From a bacterium (GTDB lineage: Bacteria; Orphanbacterota; Orphanbacteria; Orphanbacterales; Orphanbacteraceae): DNA of 64,000 nt. Under the pieces are notes generated by a model, which saw nothing but the letters and a program-made list of their open reading frames with translations, was not told the DNA's origin and ran no database searches. The stretch lies in contig JALGYY010000009.1 of NCBI GenBank assembly GCA_025782575.1, forward strand, positions 163,512 to 227,511, read 5' to 3'. Of the stretch, positions 33,949-43,718 are shown one piece after another. Within the stretch, counting starts at the first letter, position 1, and every line of letters begins with the position of its first letter. A program made the position numbers and the translations under genes.

Positions 33949-35131
33949 GACGGCGATGGCCCTCGCTCCCCTTGCCATTCTTCTGATCGGCGCTCTGGTG
34001 GCAATTGGGATCGTGAAGACAAGAGCGCCGGTGCCGACGACGAAACCGGCGCCGTTTGCGCCGCTCGTCCGGTTCCAGGAGATCGTGCCGGGGAGGGTGA
34101 CCCTTGATGTCAAGACCCAGGGGACAGTGGTACCCCGGACGGAATCCTCGCTCGTTTCCGAAGTGGCCGGGCTGGTAAGGGAGGTATCCCCCTCATTTGC
34201 GTCGGGAGGTACGTTTGAAAAGGGAGACGTGCTTATCACGATCGATCCGCGTGATTATCAGTTCGGGGTATCCCAGGCGAAGAGCGTCCAGGCCCAGGCA
34301 CGTCTGGCCTATGAAGTGGAAAGCGCCCAGGCGGAAGTGGCCCGCGAGGAGTGGGACGATCTTGGTGACGGAGGTGAAGCGACCCCGCTTGCGAGCCGCG
34401 CTCTTCAGGTCGAGGACGCCCACGCCCGTCTGATCGCGGCCGAAGCTGCTCTCGCAAAAGCCGAAAGGGATCTGGCGAAAACCAGAATCCGGGCGCCCTA
34501 TGCGGGGCGGGTGCGCCGTAAGGGAGTCGACGTGGGGCAGTACGTCGTTCGAGGGACGGCGATTGCCTCGATCTACGCGATCGATGATGTCGAGGTAAGA
34601 CTCCCGATTCACGACGCGGATCTCGCGTCGATCGACCTTGCGTTCGATTTCAGGGAAGAGCCTGCAGGCCCGGAGGGGCCGCCGGTCACCCTGTTGGCGG
34701 ATTTCGGTGGGGCGAGACGGAAGTGGAGCGGGCGGATCGTCCGCGTGGAGGGTGAAATCGACCCTGTGAGCCGGATGGTTCATGTTGTGGCGCGGGTCGC
34801 CGATCCATACGGGCGGAACGGCGGTGCAGGTTTGGGAATCCCCCCACTCGCGGTCGGCCTGTTCGTTGAGGCGACGATTCGGGGACGGGTCATCGAAAGT
34901 GGCGCTCGTATTCCACGGTCGGCCATCCATGACGGTGACCGTGTGCTGCTGATCGATTCCGACAATCGCCTCCGGTTTCAGGAAGTGGAGATTATCCGGC
35001 GGGATGGAGAGGACGCGATCGTCGGCGTGGGTTTGAAGCGGGGCGATCGGCTCTGCCTCTCTTCACTCGCTGCCGCTACGGAAGGCATGCTTGTTCGGAC
35101 CGGGGCGATCGATGCCGGAGACACGCCGTGA
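33938..35131 (+). CDS. RND efflux adaptor (membrane fusion protein)
   Basis: 397 aa from ATG 33938, five bases after GGAGGAA. One N-terminal membrane span (LAPLAILLIGALVAIGIV), then the lipoyl-like half-motifs (VAGLVREVSPSF and RIRAPYAGRVRRKGVDVGQYV), a coiled-coil hairpin between them, and beta-barrel and membrane-proximal domains (VRLPIHDADL, IPRSAIHDGDRVLLID). It links the pump to the channel. The end overlaps the pump gene by ATGA. Confidence 0.95.
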   Translation: MNRRTAMALAPLAILLIGALVAIGIVKTRAPVPTTKPAPFAPLVRFQEIVPGRVTLDVKTQGTVVPRTESSLVSEVAGLVREVSPSFASGGTFEKGDVLITIDPRDYQFGVSQAKSVQAQARLAYEVESAQAEVAREEWDDLGDGGEATPLASRALQVEDAHARLIAAEAALAKAERDLAKTRIRAPYAGRVRRKGVDVGQYVVRGTAIASIYAIDDVEVRLPIHDADLASIDLAFDFREEPAGPEGPPVTLLADFGGARRKWSGRIVRVEGEIDPVSRMVHVVARVADPYGRNGGAGLGIPPLAVGLFVEATIRGRVIESGARIPRSAIHDGDRVLLIDSDNRLRFQEVEIIRRDGEDAIVGVGLKRGDRLCLSSLAAATEGMLVRTGAIDAGDTP

Positions 35132-38100
35132 AAGGTATCATCGCCTGGTTCTCTGAAAACACGGTAGCCGCCAATCTCTCGATGTTCTTCATTCTTGGAG
35201 CGGGACTCCTCACGATCCCTACGATCAAGCAGGAGGTCTTTCCCGAATTCTCCCTCGACATGATCAACATTTCAGTCGTCTATCTGGGCGCCGCCCCCGA
35301 AGAGGTCGAAGAAGGGGTGTGTATCCGGATCGAGGAGGAGATTCAGGACCTCGAGGGCATCAAGAGGATCTCCTCGGTCGCGAATGAAGGCGTGGGGACC
35401 GTAACGGTCGAGGTGGAGCGGGGCACAGATCCCCGTGAGCTTCTCGATGATCTCAAAGCGAGGATCGACGGGATCACGACATTCCCTGTAGAGACGGAAA
35501 AGCCGGTGATCATCGAGGTGACCAACCGGCGCCAGGTAATCGACATCGCTGTCTGGGGGGATGTGGGGGAGAAGAGCCTCAAAGTGGTGGGCCAGAGGGT
35601 ACGCGACGAGATCGCCGCGGTCCCGGGAATCACCCAGGTGGAACTCATAGTCGCCCGTCCTTACGAAGTTTCGATTGAAGTGTCTGAAGCCGAACTCCGA
35701 AAGCACGGCCTCACATTCGACCAGGTGGCCCAGGCCATCCGACGATCTTCGTTCGATCTCCCCGGCGGGTCGATTCGGTCGGCGTCCGGTGACATTCTGC
35801 TGCGAACAAAAGGACAGGCGTATGACGGTCTGGAATTCGAGGAGATCGTTCTTCTTACAAGGCCGGACGGCACGCGCCTCATGTTGAATGATATTGCCCG
35901 GGTAGTAGACGGCTTCGCCGAAACCGATCAATCCGCTCGATTCGGCGGCGCCCCCGCCGTCGGCGTTCGGGTATTCCGTGTGGGGGACCAGGCGGCGCTC
36001 GATGTAGCGGCCAAAGTAAACAAGTACGTCAGGGAAGCGCAGCTTCGTGTGCCCGAGGGAATCACGCTGACGGCGTGGAACGACTCATCCCGCGTGCTTC
36101 GGGGTCGCCTAGATCTCATGCTCCGAAACGCCAAAGCAGGTTACATTCTCGTATTTCTGGTGCTTGCCCTGTTTCTTCGGTTCCGACTCGCCTTCTGGGT
36201 CTCACTCGGTATTCCGATCTCCTTTCTCGGTGCGATGTGGCTGATGCCTATGCTTGATATATCGATTAATATGATTTCGCTTTTCGCTTTTATAGTAGTA
36301 CTCGGAATCGTGGTAGACGATGCGATCATCGTGGGGGAGAACATCCACTCTCATCAGGAGAGGGGGGAAAAAGGAGTAACGGGAGCCCGGCGGGGAGCGT
36401 CGCGGGTCGCTGTCCCGGTCGTATTCGGCGTGCTCACGACGATCGCCGCATTTTCTCCACTTCTGGCGGTGGAAGGAACGATGGGGAAGATGATGAGTGT
36501 GGTGCCGACGATCGTCATTGCCACGCTTGTCTTCTCACTATTTGAATCGCTCTGCATTCTGCCGGCTCACCTGGGCCACGGAGGTACGAGGAAAGAGGAG
36601 TTCCACGGTCTGCAGGGGATCTGGCGCCGATTTCAGTCCCGGTTCACTGATGGGCTTGCCACGTTTATCGAAAAGGTCTACAGGCCGGCGCTGGAGTTCG
36701 CGCTTCGCTGGCGGTACGCCACGATCGCCTGGGCGGTGGCGACGCTGCTCATCACGATCGGCCTGGTCGCCGGAGGAAGGATCAAGTTCCAGTTCTTCCC
36801 ATCGGTTGAATCGGACTTCGTTTCTGCTGATCTGACGCTGCCCCCCGGGACGGCTGTCGACGCTACAGCGGCGGCGATCAAGTATCTGGAAGACGGAGCC
36901 ATCGCCGTACAGGATGAACTTCAGGCAGAAATGGACGAAGGGGAAATCAACCCGATTCAATACATCTTTACTTCCATAGGATCGCAACCGTTCCGTGAGG
37001 GGAACCGGCCCAATTCGAGCATCGGGTCCGGGCCCGCCCAGTCCCATATCGGTGAATTGATTCTCGAACTACTCCCATCGGAAGAGCGGAACGTGACGAG
37101 TGCGGAGATCATGCAGCGATGGCGGGAGAAAGTGGGGTCGATTCCTGACGCGATCGAACTCTCATTCTCGGCAAGTCTTTTCTCATCAGGGGAACCGATC
37201 AACATTCAGCTCACCGGACCCGATATCGAAGATCTTCAGGAGGCTGCGGAGCGGCTCAAGCTCGCCCTCGCCGAGTACGCCGGTGTGTTCGACATTACCG
37301 ATTCATTTCGAGCGGGTAAGCGGGAAATCAAGCTCGGTGTCAAGCCGGCGGCGGAGGCATACGGCGTATCACGTGCTGATCTCGCACGCCAGGTTCGCCA
37401 GGCCTTCTATGGGGAAGAGGCGCAGAGAATCCAGCGGGGGAGAGATGATGTACGAATCATGGTGCGCTTCCCCGAGGAGGAGCGCCGGTCGCTCGGTGAT
37501 CTCGAGAACATGCGCATTCGAACGCCGTCGGGAGGGGAAGTCCCGTTCCCTGTTGTCGCGGAAGTGGAAATGGGCCGCGGGTTTTCGTCGATCCGCCGTG
37601 TCGACCAGCGGCGGGCTCTGAACGTGACGGCCGATGTCGATGCTTCGATCGGGAATGCAGGTGAAATTCTGGGGAGCGTCGGGTCCGATGTGCTTCCGGG
37701 GATCCTTGCCGATTACCAGGGCATCAATTTTACGCTTGAAGGAGAGCAGAGGGAGCAGCGGGATACGATGGGCGGTCTCCGTCGAGGGTTCATGATGGCC
37801 CTTCTCCTGATCTACGGGCTCATGGCGATTCCGTTTCGGTCCTACCTGCAGCCTCTCATGGTCATGTCGGTTATCCCATTCGGGATAGTGGGGGCCATCT
37901 GGGGGCATATTTTCATGGGGCTGGATCTCTCCATTCTCTCCCTGTTCGGGATCGTGGCGCTTACCGGCGTGGTTGTGAACGACAGTATCGTTCTCGTTCA
38001 CTTCGTGAACACAAGAAGGGATGAAGGGGTCTCCATTCAGAAGGCCGTGCACGATTCCGGGGTGGTTCGCTTCCGCCCGATTCTACTCACATCACTCACA

Positions 38101-38292
38101 ACCTTTGTCGGTCTGTCACCCCTTCTTCTCGAGCGAAGCATGCAGGCGAAGTTTCTTATCCCGATGGCGACGTCACTCGGGTTTGGTGTGATGTTCGCGA
38201 CGGTCATCACGCTCTTTCTCATTCCGGCCTCTTATATGATCCTGGAGGATCTGAAAACGGCGGGCGCTCGTTCGTTGGGCGGCCGCAACTGA
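35128..38292 (+). CDS. RND-family efflux pump (AcrB/HAE-like)
   Basis: 1054 aa, full length for the family, with 12 membrane spans and two large periplasmic loops. The first span is followed by IKQEVFPEFSLDMINISVVY. TM4 carries the proton-relay motif FIVVLGIVVDDAIIVGENI (VxxDDAI). The second half has FGIVALTGVVVNDSIVLVHFVN. The proton-driven pump exports drugs, metals or other compounds; substrate not predictable from sequence. Last gene of the tetR-OMF-MFP-RND operon. Confidence 0.95.
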   Translation: MKGIIAWFSENTVAANLSMFFILGAGLLTIPTIKQEVFPEFSLDMINISVVYLGAAPEEVEEGVCIRIEEEIQDLEGIKRISSVANEGVGTVTVEVERGTDPRELLDDLKARIDGITTFPVETEKPVIIEVTNRRQVIDIAVWGDVGEKSLKVVGQRVRDEIAAVPGITQVELIVARPYEVSIEVSEAELRKHGLTFDQVAQAIRRSSFDLPGGSIRSASGDILLRTKGQAYDGLEFEEIVLLTRPDGTRLMLNDIARVVDGFAETDQSARFGGAPAVGVRVFRVGDQAALDVAAKVNKYVREAQLRVPEGITLTAWNDSSRVLRGRLDLMLRNAKAGYILVFLVLALFLRFRLAFWVSLGIPISFLGAMWLMPMLDISINMISLFAFIVVLGIVVDDAIIVGENIHSHQERGEKGVTGARRGASRVAVPVVFGVLTTIAAFSPLLAVEGTMGKMMSVVPTIVIATLVFSLFESLCILPAHLGHGGTRKEEFHGLQGIWRRFQSRFTDGLATFIEKVYRPALEFALRWRYATIAWAVATLLITIGLVAGGRIKFQFFPSVESDFVSADLTLPPGTAVDATAAAIKYLEDGAIAVQDELQAEMDEGEINPIQYIFTSIGSQPFREGNRPNSSIGSGPAQSHIGELILELLPSEERNVTSAEIMQRWREKVGSIPDAIELSFSASLFSSGEPINIQLTGPDIEDLQEAAERLKLALAEYAGVFDITDSFRAGKREIKLGVKPAAEAYGVSRADLARQVRQAFYGEEAQRIQRGRDDVRIMVRFPEEERRSLGDLENMRIRTPSGGEVPFPVVAEVEMGRGFSSIRRVDQRRALNVTADVDASIGNAGEILGSVGSDVLPGILADYQGINFTLEGEQREQRDTMGGLRRGFMMALLLIYGLMAIPFRSYLQPLMVMSVIPFGIVGAIWGHIFMGLDLSILSLFGIVALTGVVVNDSIVLVHFVNTRRDEGVSIQKAVHDSGVVRFRPILLTSLTTFVGLSPLLLERSMQAKFLIPMATSLGFGVMFATVITLFLIPASYMILEDLKTAGARSLGGRN

Positions 38293-38313
38293 TCCAGGCT
38301 CCGCGCTCCCGAC

Positions 38314-39240
38314 CTAGGCCGGACGGAGAAGCAGGATGGCCACGCCGGAGAGCGCGATCAATATTCCGATGACCTCCCGTCGGGTAGGTGCACCATGCCC
38401 GATCCGCTTGCCGAACGGTAGAAGCCAGATCGGCACCGTAGCGAGAAGGGTCAATGAAATCCCGGCGGGTGCGAGACCGAGCGATACCGTCATGAGGAGA
38501 ACCGCAATCACCTGGCTCCCCATGCTCCCCAGAACGAGAATGCCCACGAGCCTGTGAGCAAGAAACGCTTTCGCCCAGGGGAGGAGTCGCCTGAATCCTC
38601 CCGCTGCTACCAGCAAGACGAAAGTGGCAGCGAGAAGCCGGATGTGGGTGGCGGCCACCCAGTCGACGCGAACGAGCGGTCCCTTGACGAGCAAGGCTCC
38701 GCCGGCTTGTGACGCCGCAGCGCCGATGCCTGCCAGCGTGCCGAGCAATGCCGGTCTTCTCTCTGACCACGAGGGGCGCCCGGATGAGTCCCTGCCGTTC
38801 CCGGCGCTTTCCGAAATGACCCAGACCACGCCGGCCAGCGCGACCAGGATTCCCGAAATGGCGACCCCGTTCAGCCGCTCACCGAAAAGGAAGAACCCAC
38901 CGATCGATCCCATGACGGGCGCCAGTGAGAGAAGGAGAAGGCCCTTTCTTGTCCCGACCAAAACGAACGAAGTGAACAGAAGGGAATCACCGAGCGCGAG
39001 TCCGACCATACCGCTCACGGCTAGCGTTCCGATATCGGCAGCAGCGATTCCGGGTGGTAAGGCCGTGCCGAATCGAACGATGGAGAGCAGTGTGAACACC
39101 ACCGCGGCAACCGTGCACTTGAAGGTGTTCGATGCGATCGGTGAGACGAGATGGCCTGCCCTCGTAAAGATGAGGGACGTAAACGCCCACACCATCGCTG
39201 CGGCGAGGGCCGCCATTTCTCCGAGTGGTAGCTGATTCAT
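38314..39240 (-). CDS. EamA/DMT-family permease
   Basis: 308 aa with ten predicted membrane helices in two repeated EamA halves (MAALAAAMVWAFTSLIFTRAG and ALLGTLAGIGAAASQAGGALL). Each half ends in SLAPVMGSIGGFFLFGERLNG or LATVPIWLLPFGKRIG-like segments. Probably exports metabolites or amino acids; substrate unknown. Convergent with the RND gene, 21 bases apart, with no obvious terminator between. Start ATG at 39240. Confidence 0.9.
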   Translation of the reverse strand: MNQLPLGEMAALAAAMVWAFTSLIFTRAGHLVSPIASNTFKCTVAAVVFTLLSIVRFGTALPPGIAAADIGTLAVSGMVGLALGDSLLFTSFVLVGTRKGLLLLSLAPVMGSIGGFFLFGERLNGVAISGILVALAGVVWVISESAGNGRDSSGRPSWSERRPALLGTLAGIGAAASQAGGALLVKGPLVRVDWVAATHIRLLAATFVLLVAAGGFRRLLPWAKAFLAHRLVGILVLGSMGSQVIAVLLMTVSLGLAPAGISLTLLATVPIWLLPFGKRIGHGAPTRREVIGILIALSGVAILLLRPA

Positions 39241-39267
39241 GATCGCGGGAGTATACCAGAGGGAATC

Positions 39268-41730
39268 CTAGAGCGGCTTGATCTGGCGAAGCTTCCAGAT
39301 TTCCCTGGCGTACTGCTGGATCGTGCGATCACTCGAGAATTTCCCGACCCGCGCGGTATTCAGAATCGCCTTTTTTGTCCAGAGGGTGGAATCGGTGTAT
39401 TCGGCCACCGCTCTTTCGTGAATCTCGATATAGGAGGGAAAGTCGGCCAGATGAAGGTAACGGTCATCCGGGCTCATCAGTTTGTCGTATATCCACTGAA
39501 ACAGACCCGGTTCATTCGCACAGAAGCGATCGGATCGAATCGCCTCCATTACCCGGGCCAGGGAAGGGTGACTCTTGCAGAGCGCCTCCGGATCGTATGT
39601 GCCGTCCGATCGTAGTGAGGCGATCTCGTCGGTCCGCAAACCGAAGATGAAGATGTTCTCTTCGCCCACTTCTTCCTGGATCTCGATGTTCGCCCCATCG
39701 AAAGTGCCGATCGTGAGTGCTCCGTTCAGAGCGAACTTCATGTTGCCCGTCCCTGACGCCTCCATACCCGCCGTGGAAATCTGCTCGCTTATATCGGCGG
39801 CCGGGATAATCCGTTCCGCCAGGGATACACGATAGTCAGGGATGAACACCACCCGCAGCCATTCCTGGGCTTTGGGATCCTGATTGACTACGGCGGCAAC
39901 ACTGTTCACCAGTTTGATGATCTGTTTCGCTTCCCAGTAACCGGGGGCCGCTTTGCCCGCCTGAATAAATGTTCGCGGTGCAGGCGGTGTGTACCCATCT
40001 TCCACGATCCGAAGATAGAGATGAACCACATGAAGAATGTTCAGCAGTTGCCGCTTGTACTCATGGAACCGTTTGGCTTGCACATCAAAGATGGAGTCGG
40101 GATCGACCACTGCCATGGTCGTCTCCTCGATCAGTTTGCCCAGCTTGTCCTTGTTGGCTCTCTTGATATTGCGAAAGTCTTCGAGAAATCCGGGATCCTC
40201 AAGATGATCTTCCAGTCCGCGCAGCCTGTCCAGATCGGTGATCCATTTGTCACCGATCGCGCGGGTAATCAGGCGGGCGAGATCAGGATTGGATTTTATG
40301 AGCCAGCGTCTCTGGGTGATGCCGTTCGTTTTGTTACAGAATCGTTCGGGCCACATCTCATAAAAATCGGGCACGAGAACGGTCTGGATCAGTTTGGAGT
40401 GAAGCTCGGCGACTCCGTTGATGGAATGCGTGCCCACAATGGCGAGGTTCGCCATCCTGATCTGGGGATCGCCCCCGTTCTCCACCAGTGAGACCCGGTT
40501 GATTCGATCGTTATCGTCGGGCCATCGGCCGCGCACCTCTTCCAGGAAACGATCGTTGATATCGTAAATAATTTGAAGATGGCGGGGGAGAATTCTCTCG
40601 AGCAGTGAAGTGGGCCACTTTTCGAGCGCTTCAGGAAGGAGTGTGTGATTGGTAAAGGCGAGCGTTCGAACTGTAATCTGCCACGCCCGATCCCAATTGA
40701 CGCCATGTTCGTCGACCAGCATTCGCATCATCTCGGGAACGGCGAGCGCCGGATGAGTGTCGTTCAGTTGAATCGCGACGAAAGAGGGAAAGTCGTTCAG
40801 GTTCGAGTGGTTCTCGAAAAAGCGCCGGAAAATATCTTGAATGGCGCAGGCCACGAAGAAATACTCCTGAAGCAGGCGAAGCTCCCGGCCTTCCTCGATC
40901 GCATCCGAGGGGTAGAGTACTTTGGAGATCCTTTCTGACGTCACTTTCTGTTCAACTGCCTTGAGATAATCTCCTGAGTTGAAGATCTCGATATCGAACT
41001 CTTCAGACGCCTCAGACCGATAGAGTCGGAGATAGTTCACGGTCTTCCCGCCGTAACCGACGACAGGCATGTCGCTCGGACAGCCGATCAGCACGTTCCA
41101 GTCGAGCCAGCGCGAGTTCCGGGGGGATTCGTCGCCGTTCTCCTCGACCCTTCCGAATACCGGGATGATGCAGGTCTGATCGCGACGTTCGATCTGCCAT
41201 GGTGAGCCCTCGGCGAGCCAGTGATCAGGTTTCTCTTTCTGATAGCCGTCCTGAATCAATTGCTTGAAGAGGCCGTATTCATAGTTGATGCCGTACCCGA
41301 ATCCGGGGTAATCCAGTGTGGCAAGGGAGTCGAGAAAGCAGGCGGCAAGACGGCCAAGGCCGCCGTTTCCGAGCGCGGCGTCGCACTCACCCTCTCGGAC
41401 ATCCTCGAGCTCGACGCCGAGTTCATGAAGGGCACTTTCGCAAAGATCCTGGATGCCAAGATTGTATAAGTTGTTCCCCAGCGACCGTCCCATGAGGAAC
41501 TCCATGGAAAGGTAGTAGAGTCGTTTGGCATTTTGAGCGCGGTATCGTTCCTCGGTCTCGAACATACGGTCGATCAGGGTATCCCGGACGACCAGGGCGA
41601 CTGCGTGAAAAAGATCGCCCCCGTTCAATCTGTTCCATTTCTTTCCGAGCGTATAGCGAACCCTCTGACGAACCGCTCGAACGAATTGATCGACTCTCTC
41701 TGTCTGGCGCTTGAAGTCGTTGTCCATCAT
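39268..41730 (-). CDS. glgP: Glycogen/starch phosphorylase
   Basis: 820 aa. Releases glucose-1-phosphate from alpha-1,4-glucans using pyridoxal phosphate. The PLP-binding Lys lies in EASGTGNMKFALNGALTIGT. Other family blocks are NGGLGRLAACFLDS, YEYGLFKQ, VAIQLNDTHPALAVPE and KRFHEYKRQLLN. ATG 41730 follows GGGAGG by seven bases; the longer frame to 41826 would cross the upstream hairpin. No other glycogen gene is in the window. Upstream lies the terminator of the Hpt gene. Confidence 0.95.
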   Translation of the reverse strand: MMDNDFKRQTERVDQFVRAVRQRVRYTLGKKWNRLNGGDLFHAVALVVRDTLIDRMFETEERYRAQNAKRLYYLSMEFLMGRSLGNNLYNLGIQDLCESALHELGVELEDVREGECDAALGNGGLGRLAACFLDSLATLDYPGFGYGINYEYGLFKQLIQDGYQKEKPDHWLAEGSPWQIERRDQTCIIPVFGRVEENGDESPRNSRWLDWNVLIGCPSDMPVVGYGGKTVNYLRLYRSEASEEFDIEIFNSGDYLKAVEQKVTSERISKVLYPSDAIEEGRELRLLQEYFFVACAIQDIFRRFFENHSNLNDFPSFVAIQLNDTHPALAVPEMMRMLVDEHGVNWDRAWQITVRTLAFTNHTLLPEALEKWPTSLLERILPRHLQIIYDINDRFLEEVRGRWPDDNDRINRVSLVENGGDPQIRMANLAIVGTHSINGVAELHSKLIQTVLVPDFYEMWPERFCNKTNGITQRRWLIKSNPDLARLITRAIGDKWITDLDRLRGLEDHLEDPGFLEDFRNIKRANKDKLGKLIEETTMAVVDPDSIFDVQAKRFHEYKRQLLNILHVVHLYLRIVEDGYTPPAPRTFIQAGKAAPGYWEAKQIIKLVNSVAAVVNQDPKAQEWLRVVFIPDYRVSLAERIIPAADISEQISTAGMEASGTGNMKFALNGALTIGTFDGANIEIQEEVGEENIFIFGLRTDEIASLRSDGTYDPEALCKSHPSLARVMEAIRSDRFCANEPGLFQWIYDKLMSPDDRYLHLADFPSYIEIHERAVAEYTDSTLWTKKAILNTARVGKFSSDRTIQQYAREIWKLRQIKPL

Positions 41731-41799
41731 TTGCAGTACCTCCCGGAACGGCCCATTATAATTGCCGCGGGAAGATAGGGAAAGCCCCGGAAACGAGAA

Positions 41800-41820
41800 G
41801 GACCCGCATGGTGCGGGTCC
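41800..41820 (-). terminator. Hairpin terminator between the Hpt and glycogen phosphorylase genes
   Basis: Perfect 9-bp stem GGACCCGCA/TGCGGGTCC with a 3-base loop. On the minus strand it is followed by TTCTCGTTT, so it most likely ends the Hpt transcript. Confidence 0.7.
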
Positions 41821-41889
41821 GGACATTTCGCGATACTCCCGGCAGGACGTGGGAAGATCACGGAATGGTGATCAGTTTCAGGCGAGCGA

Positions 41890-42309
41890 TCAATCCTGTC
41901 GCTGAGACTCCAGATAGATTCGGACCCGGCTGACCTCACTCTCGAGATACTCGACCACGTCCGCGACGTCAGCCATCTGGGAATCGCGCCCCCGCTTCTC
42001 GAGTTCATAACAGATGACGGAGAGCGGCCCCGCGCCTAGATTGGCGCTGCTCCCTTTCAGGTTATGGGCTTCCCTTTCCAGTTCTGTGGCATTGCCGGCC
42101 TTCACAGCATCACGGATGCCTGACACCCGCTCCGGTAAATCGTTGAAAAAGGTATCGATAAGCTCAGTCACGATATCCGCATCCCCTTCATCCTGAAGAT
42201 CGCGGTACTGATCGAGAACTGAGGTATCGATCGGGATTTCCTTCACCGCTCGCGCGAGAGTCTCATGAAGAGTAGCCGCGTTGGCGGTATCGTCCTTGTA
42301 TTCAGCCAT
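41890..42309 (-). CDS. Hpt-domain phosphotransfer protein
   Basis: 139 aa, a four-helix histidine phosphotransfer domain with the phospho-accepting His82 in AHNLKGSSANLGA. Such proteins relay phosphate between a hybrid histidine kinase and a response regulator. No kinase or regulator is in the neighbourhood, so the partner is unknown. The first 30 residues are a polar extension. A hairpin terminator follows at 41800. Confidence 0.9.
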   Translation of the reverse strand: MAEYKDDTANAATLHETLARAVKEIPIDTSVLDQYRDLQDEGDADIVTELIDTFFNDLPERVSGIRDAVKAGNATELEREAHNLKGSSANLGAGPLSVICYELEKRGRDSQMADVADVVEYLESEVSRVRIYLESQRQD

Positions 42310-42435
42310 TCCTGCCTCCAGATGATGCGCCCGGGGCGGGGCGCGTCAATACAGGGAATCAACCCCAGATGGCGGGCAATTCCGGTTTTACCCTATATTC
42401 GGCAGGTTTAGGATGTTCTGAAGCCGGCCCGCAGT

Positions 42436-42480
42436 TCTCACCGGCTTTCTGCTGCGGCCTCGCGACGAAAGCCGGTGAGA
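42436..42480. terminator. Long hairpin downstream of ferritin
   Basis: TCTCACCGGCTTTC (42436-42449) pairs fully with GAAAGCCGGTGAGA (42467-42480): a 14-bp stem with a 17-base loop, seven bases after the ferritin stop. No T-run follows on the minus strand, so it may protect or end the transcript. Confidence 0.6.
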
Positions 42481-42488
42481 TTTACGGG

Positions 42489-42995
42489 CTATTCCCCTTC
42501 GGGCTCTACTTTCCGTGCGCCGAGAGTCTGGTCCAGTAGGAGAAGCCCGCTTCCGGAATTGCCGACAAGTTTGAGTTGGCTCACGATCTCGTCTGCGGTC
42601 GCCTCCTCCTCTACCTGTTCGGCAACAAACCATTGCAGAAACGACTGCGTGGGATGATCTCCGTCTTTGACGCCGAGGTCCACCAGCTGATGAATGCTTC
42701 GACTGATTTTTCGCTCGTGCTCGAGGGCACCTTCGAAAACGGCAAGAGGGGACTTCCACGTGGCCTGGGGAGCGGGGACGGCCTCGAACTTAACCGATCC
42801 GCCACGCTGATGGATGTGATTATAGAACCGCATGACGTGGTCCATCTCTTCCAGAGTCTGAATCCGCATCCAGGCGGCCATTCCCACCAGGCTCTTCGAT
42901 TCCAGCCAGGCGGACATGGAAAGATAGAGATAGGAAGATTCGAATTCGCGATTCAGCTGTCTGTTGAGGGCTTTTTCCATACTCTTTTTGAGCAC
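42489..42995 (-). CDS. Ferritin
   Basis: 168 aa, non-haem ferritin of the FtnA type. Ferroxidase ligands are visible in NREFESSYLYLSMSAW (Glu near residue 17), TLEEMDHVMRFYNHI (Glu/His near 50-53) and LQWFVAEQVEEE (Glu/Gln near 127-131). Stores iron and limits peroxide chemistry. Start is GTG 42995 with GGAG nine bases upstream; an ATG five codons later is an alternative. Single gene unit. Confidence 0.95.
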   Translation of the reverse strand: MLKKSMEKALNRQLNREFESSYLYLSMSAWLESKSLVGMAAWMRIQTLEEMDHVMRFYNHIHQRGGSVKFEAVPAPQATWKSPLAVFEGALEHERKISRSIHQLVDLGVKDGDHPTQSFLQWFVAEQVEEEATADEIVSQLKLVGNSGSGLLLLDQTLGARKVEPEGE

Positions 42996-43069
42996 GCTTT
43001 CTTACTCCTCTGGATGACGGGGCTTCGATTCCCCCGATGGGTGAGATTCAATCAGCAATTCAGCTCCTC

Positions 43070-43714
43070 TCAGGAGCCTGACAATGGAATCAAAAACGGG
43101 TTGCTCCGGCGCTCCACGCCGATTGTCGTTCCTGAACCGTGCCCGGGATGGACGTGAGTCTCGTCCGGCAGGGGGAGTATCACGGATCGGAGCGTGTTCA
43201 TCATCACCTCGTAGTCCCCGCCGGGAAGATCGGTACGACCGATCGACCCCTGAAACAGGACATCACCGGCGATCAGGTGATCCTCTACGTGGAGTACGAC
43301 GCTGCCCGGCGAATGGCCGGGGGCCAGCATGACCTTGATCGTGAAACCGGCCAGATCGAGAGAAACGCCGTCTCGGAGCGAGTGGTCCACTGCGGGGACC
43401 GGAGAGGGGGGCAGGCCGAACATGCGAGCCTGCTCGGGGCCCGCCTCAAGGAGCGGTTCGTCGTCGGGATGGAGGTAGAAGGGAATGTCGTAGCGTTCCT
43501 TGATCGCCTGAACCGCGCCGATGTGATCGAGGTGAGCGTGTGTGTTTACGATTGCTACCGGCTTCCAGTGGTCACCATCGATCCGGTCGATCAGGCGCGC
43601 CGCCTCGTCACCAGGATCGATGACGATTACTTCGTCCGAATCACCTCGCTTCAGGAAGAAGGTGTTTTCCTGGAAAGGACCGACGGTCATCGCTTTAATC
43701 GTAGTGTTTGACAC
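43070..43714 (-). CDS. MBL-fold metal-dependent hydrolase (glyoxalase II-like)
   Basis: 214 aa. Zinc-binding THAHLDHIGA (HxHxDH), APGHSPGSVVLH, IAGDVLFQGSIGRTDLPGG and VHPGHGSGT show the full metallo-beta-lactamase fold of the YcbL/glyoxalase II branch. It probably hydrolyses a thioester. GTG at 43714 starts five bases after the stop of the upstream lipoprotein gene, so the two are likely cotranscribed. An ATG eight codons later is possible. Confidence 0.9.
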   Translation of the reverse strand: MSNTTIKAMTVGPFQENTFFLKRGDSDEVIVIDPGDEAARLIDRIDGDHWKPVAIVNTHAHLDHIGAVQAIKERYDIPFYLHPDDEPLLEAGPEQARMFGLPPSPVPAVDHSLRDGVSLDLAGFTIKVMLAPGHSPGSVVLHVEDHLIAGDVLFQGSIGRTDLPGGDYEVMMNTLRSVILPLPDETHVHPGHGSGTTIGVERRSNPFLIPLSGS

Positions 43715-43718
43715 CTTC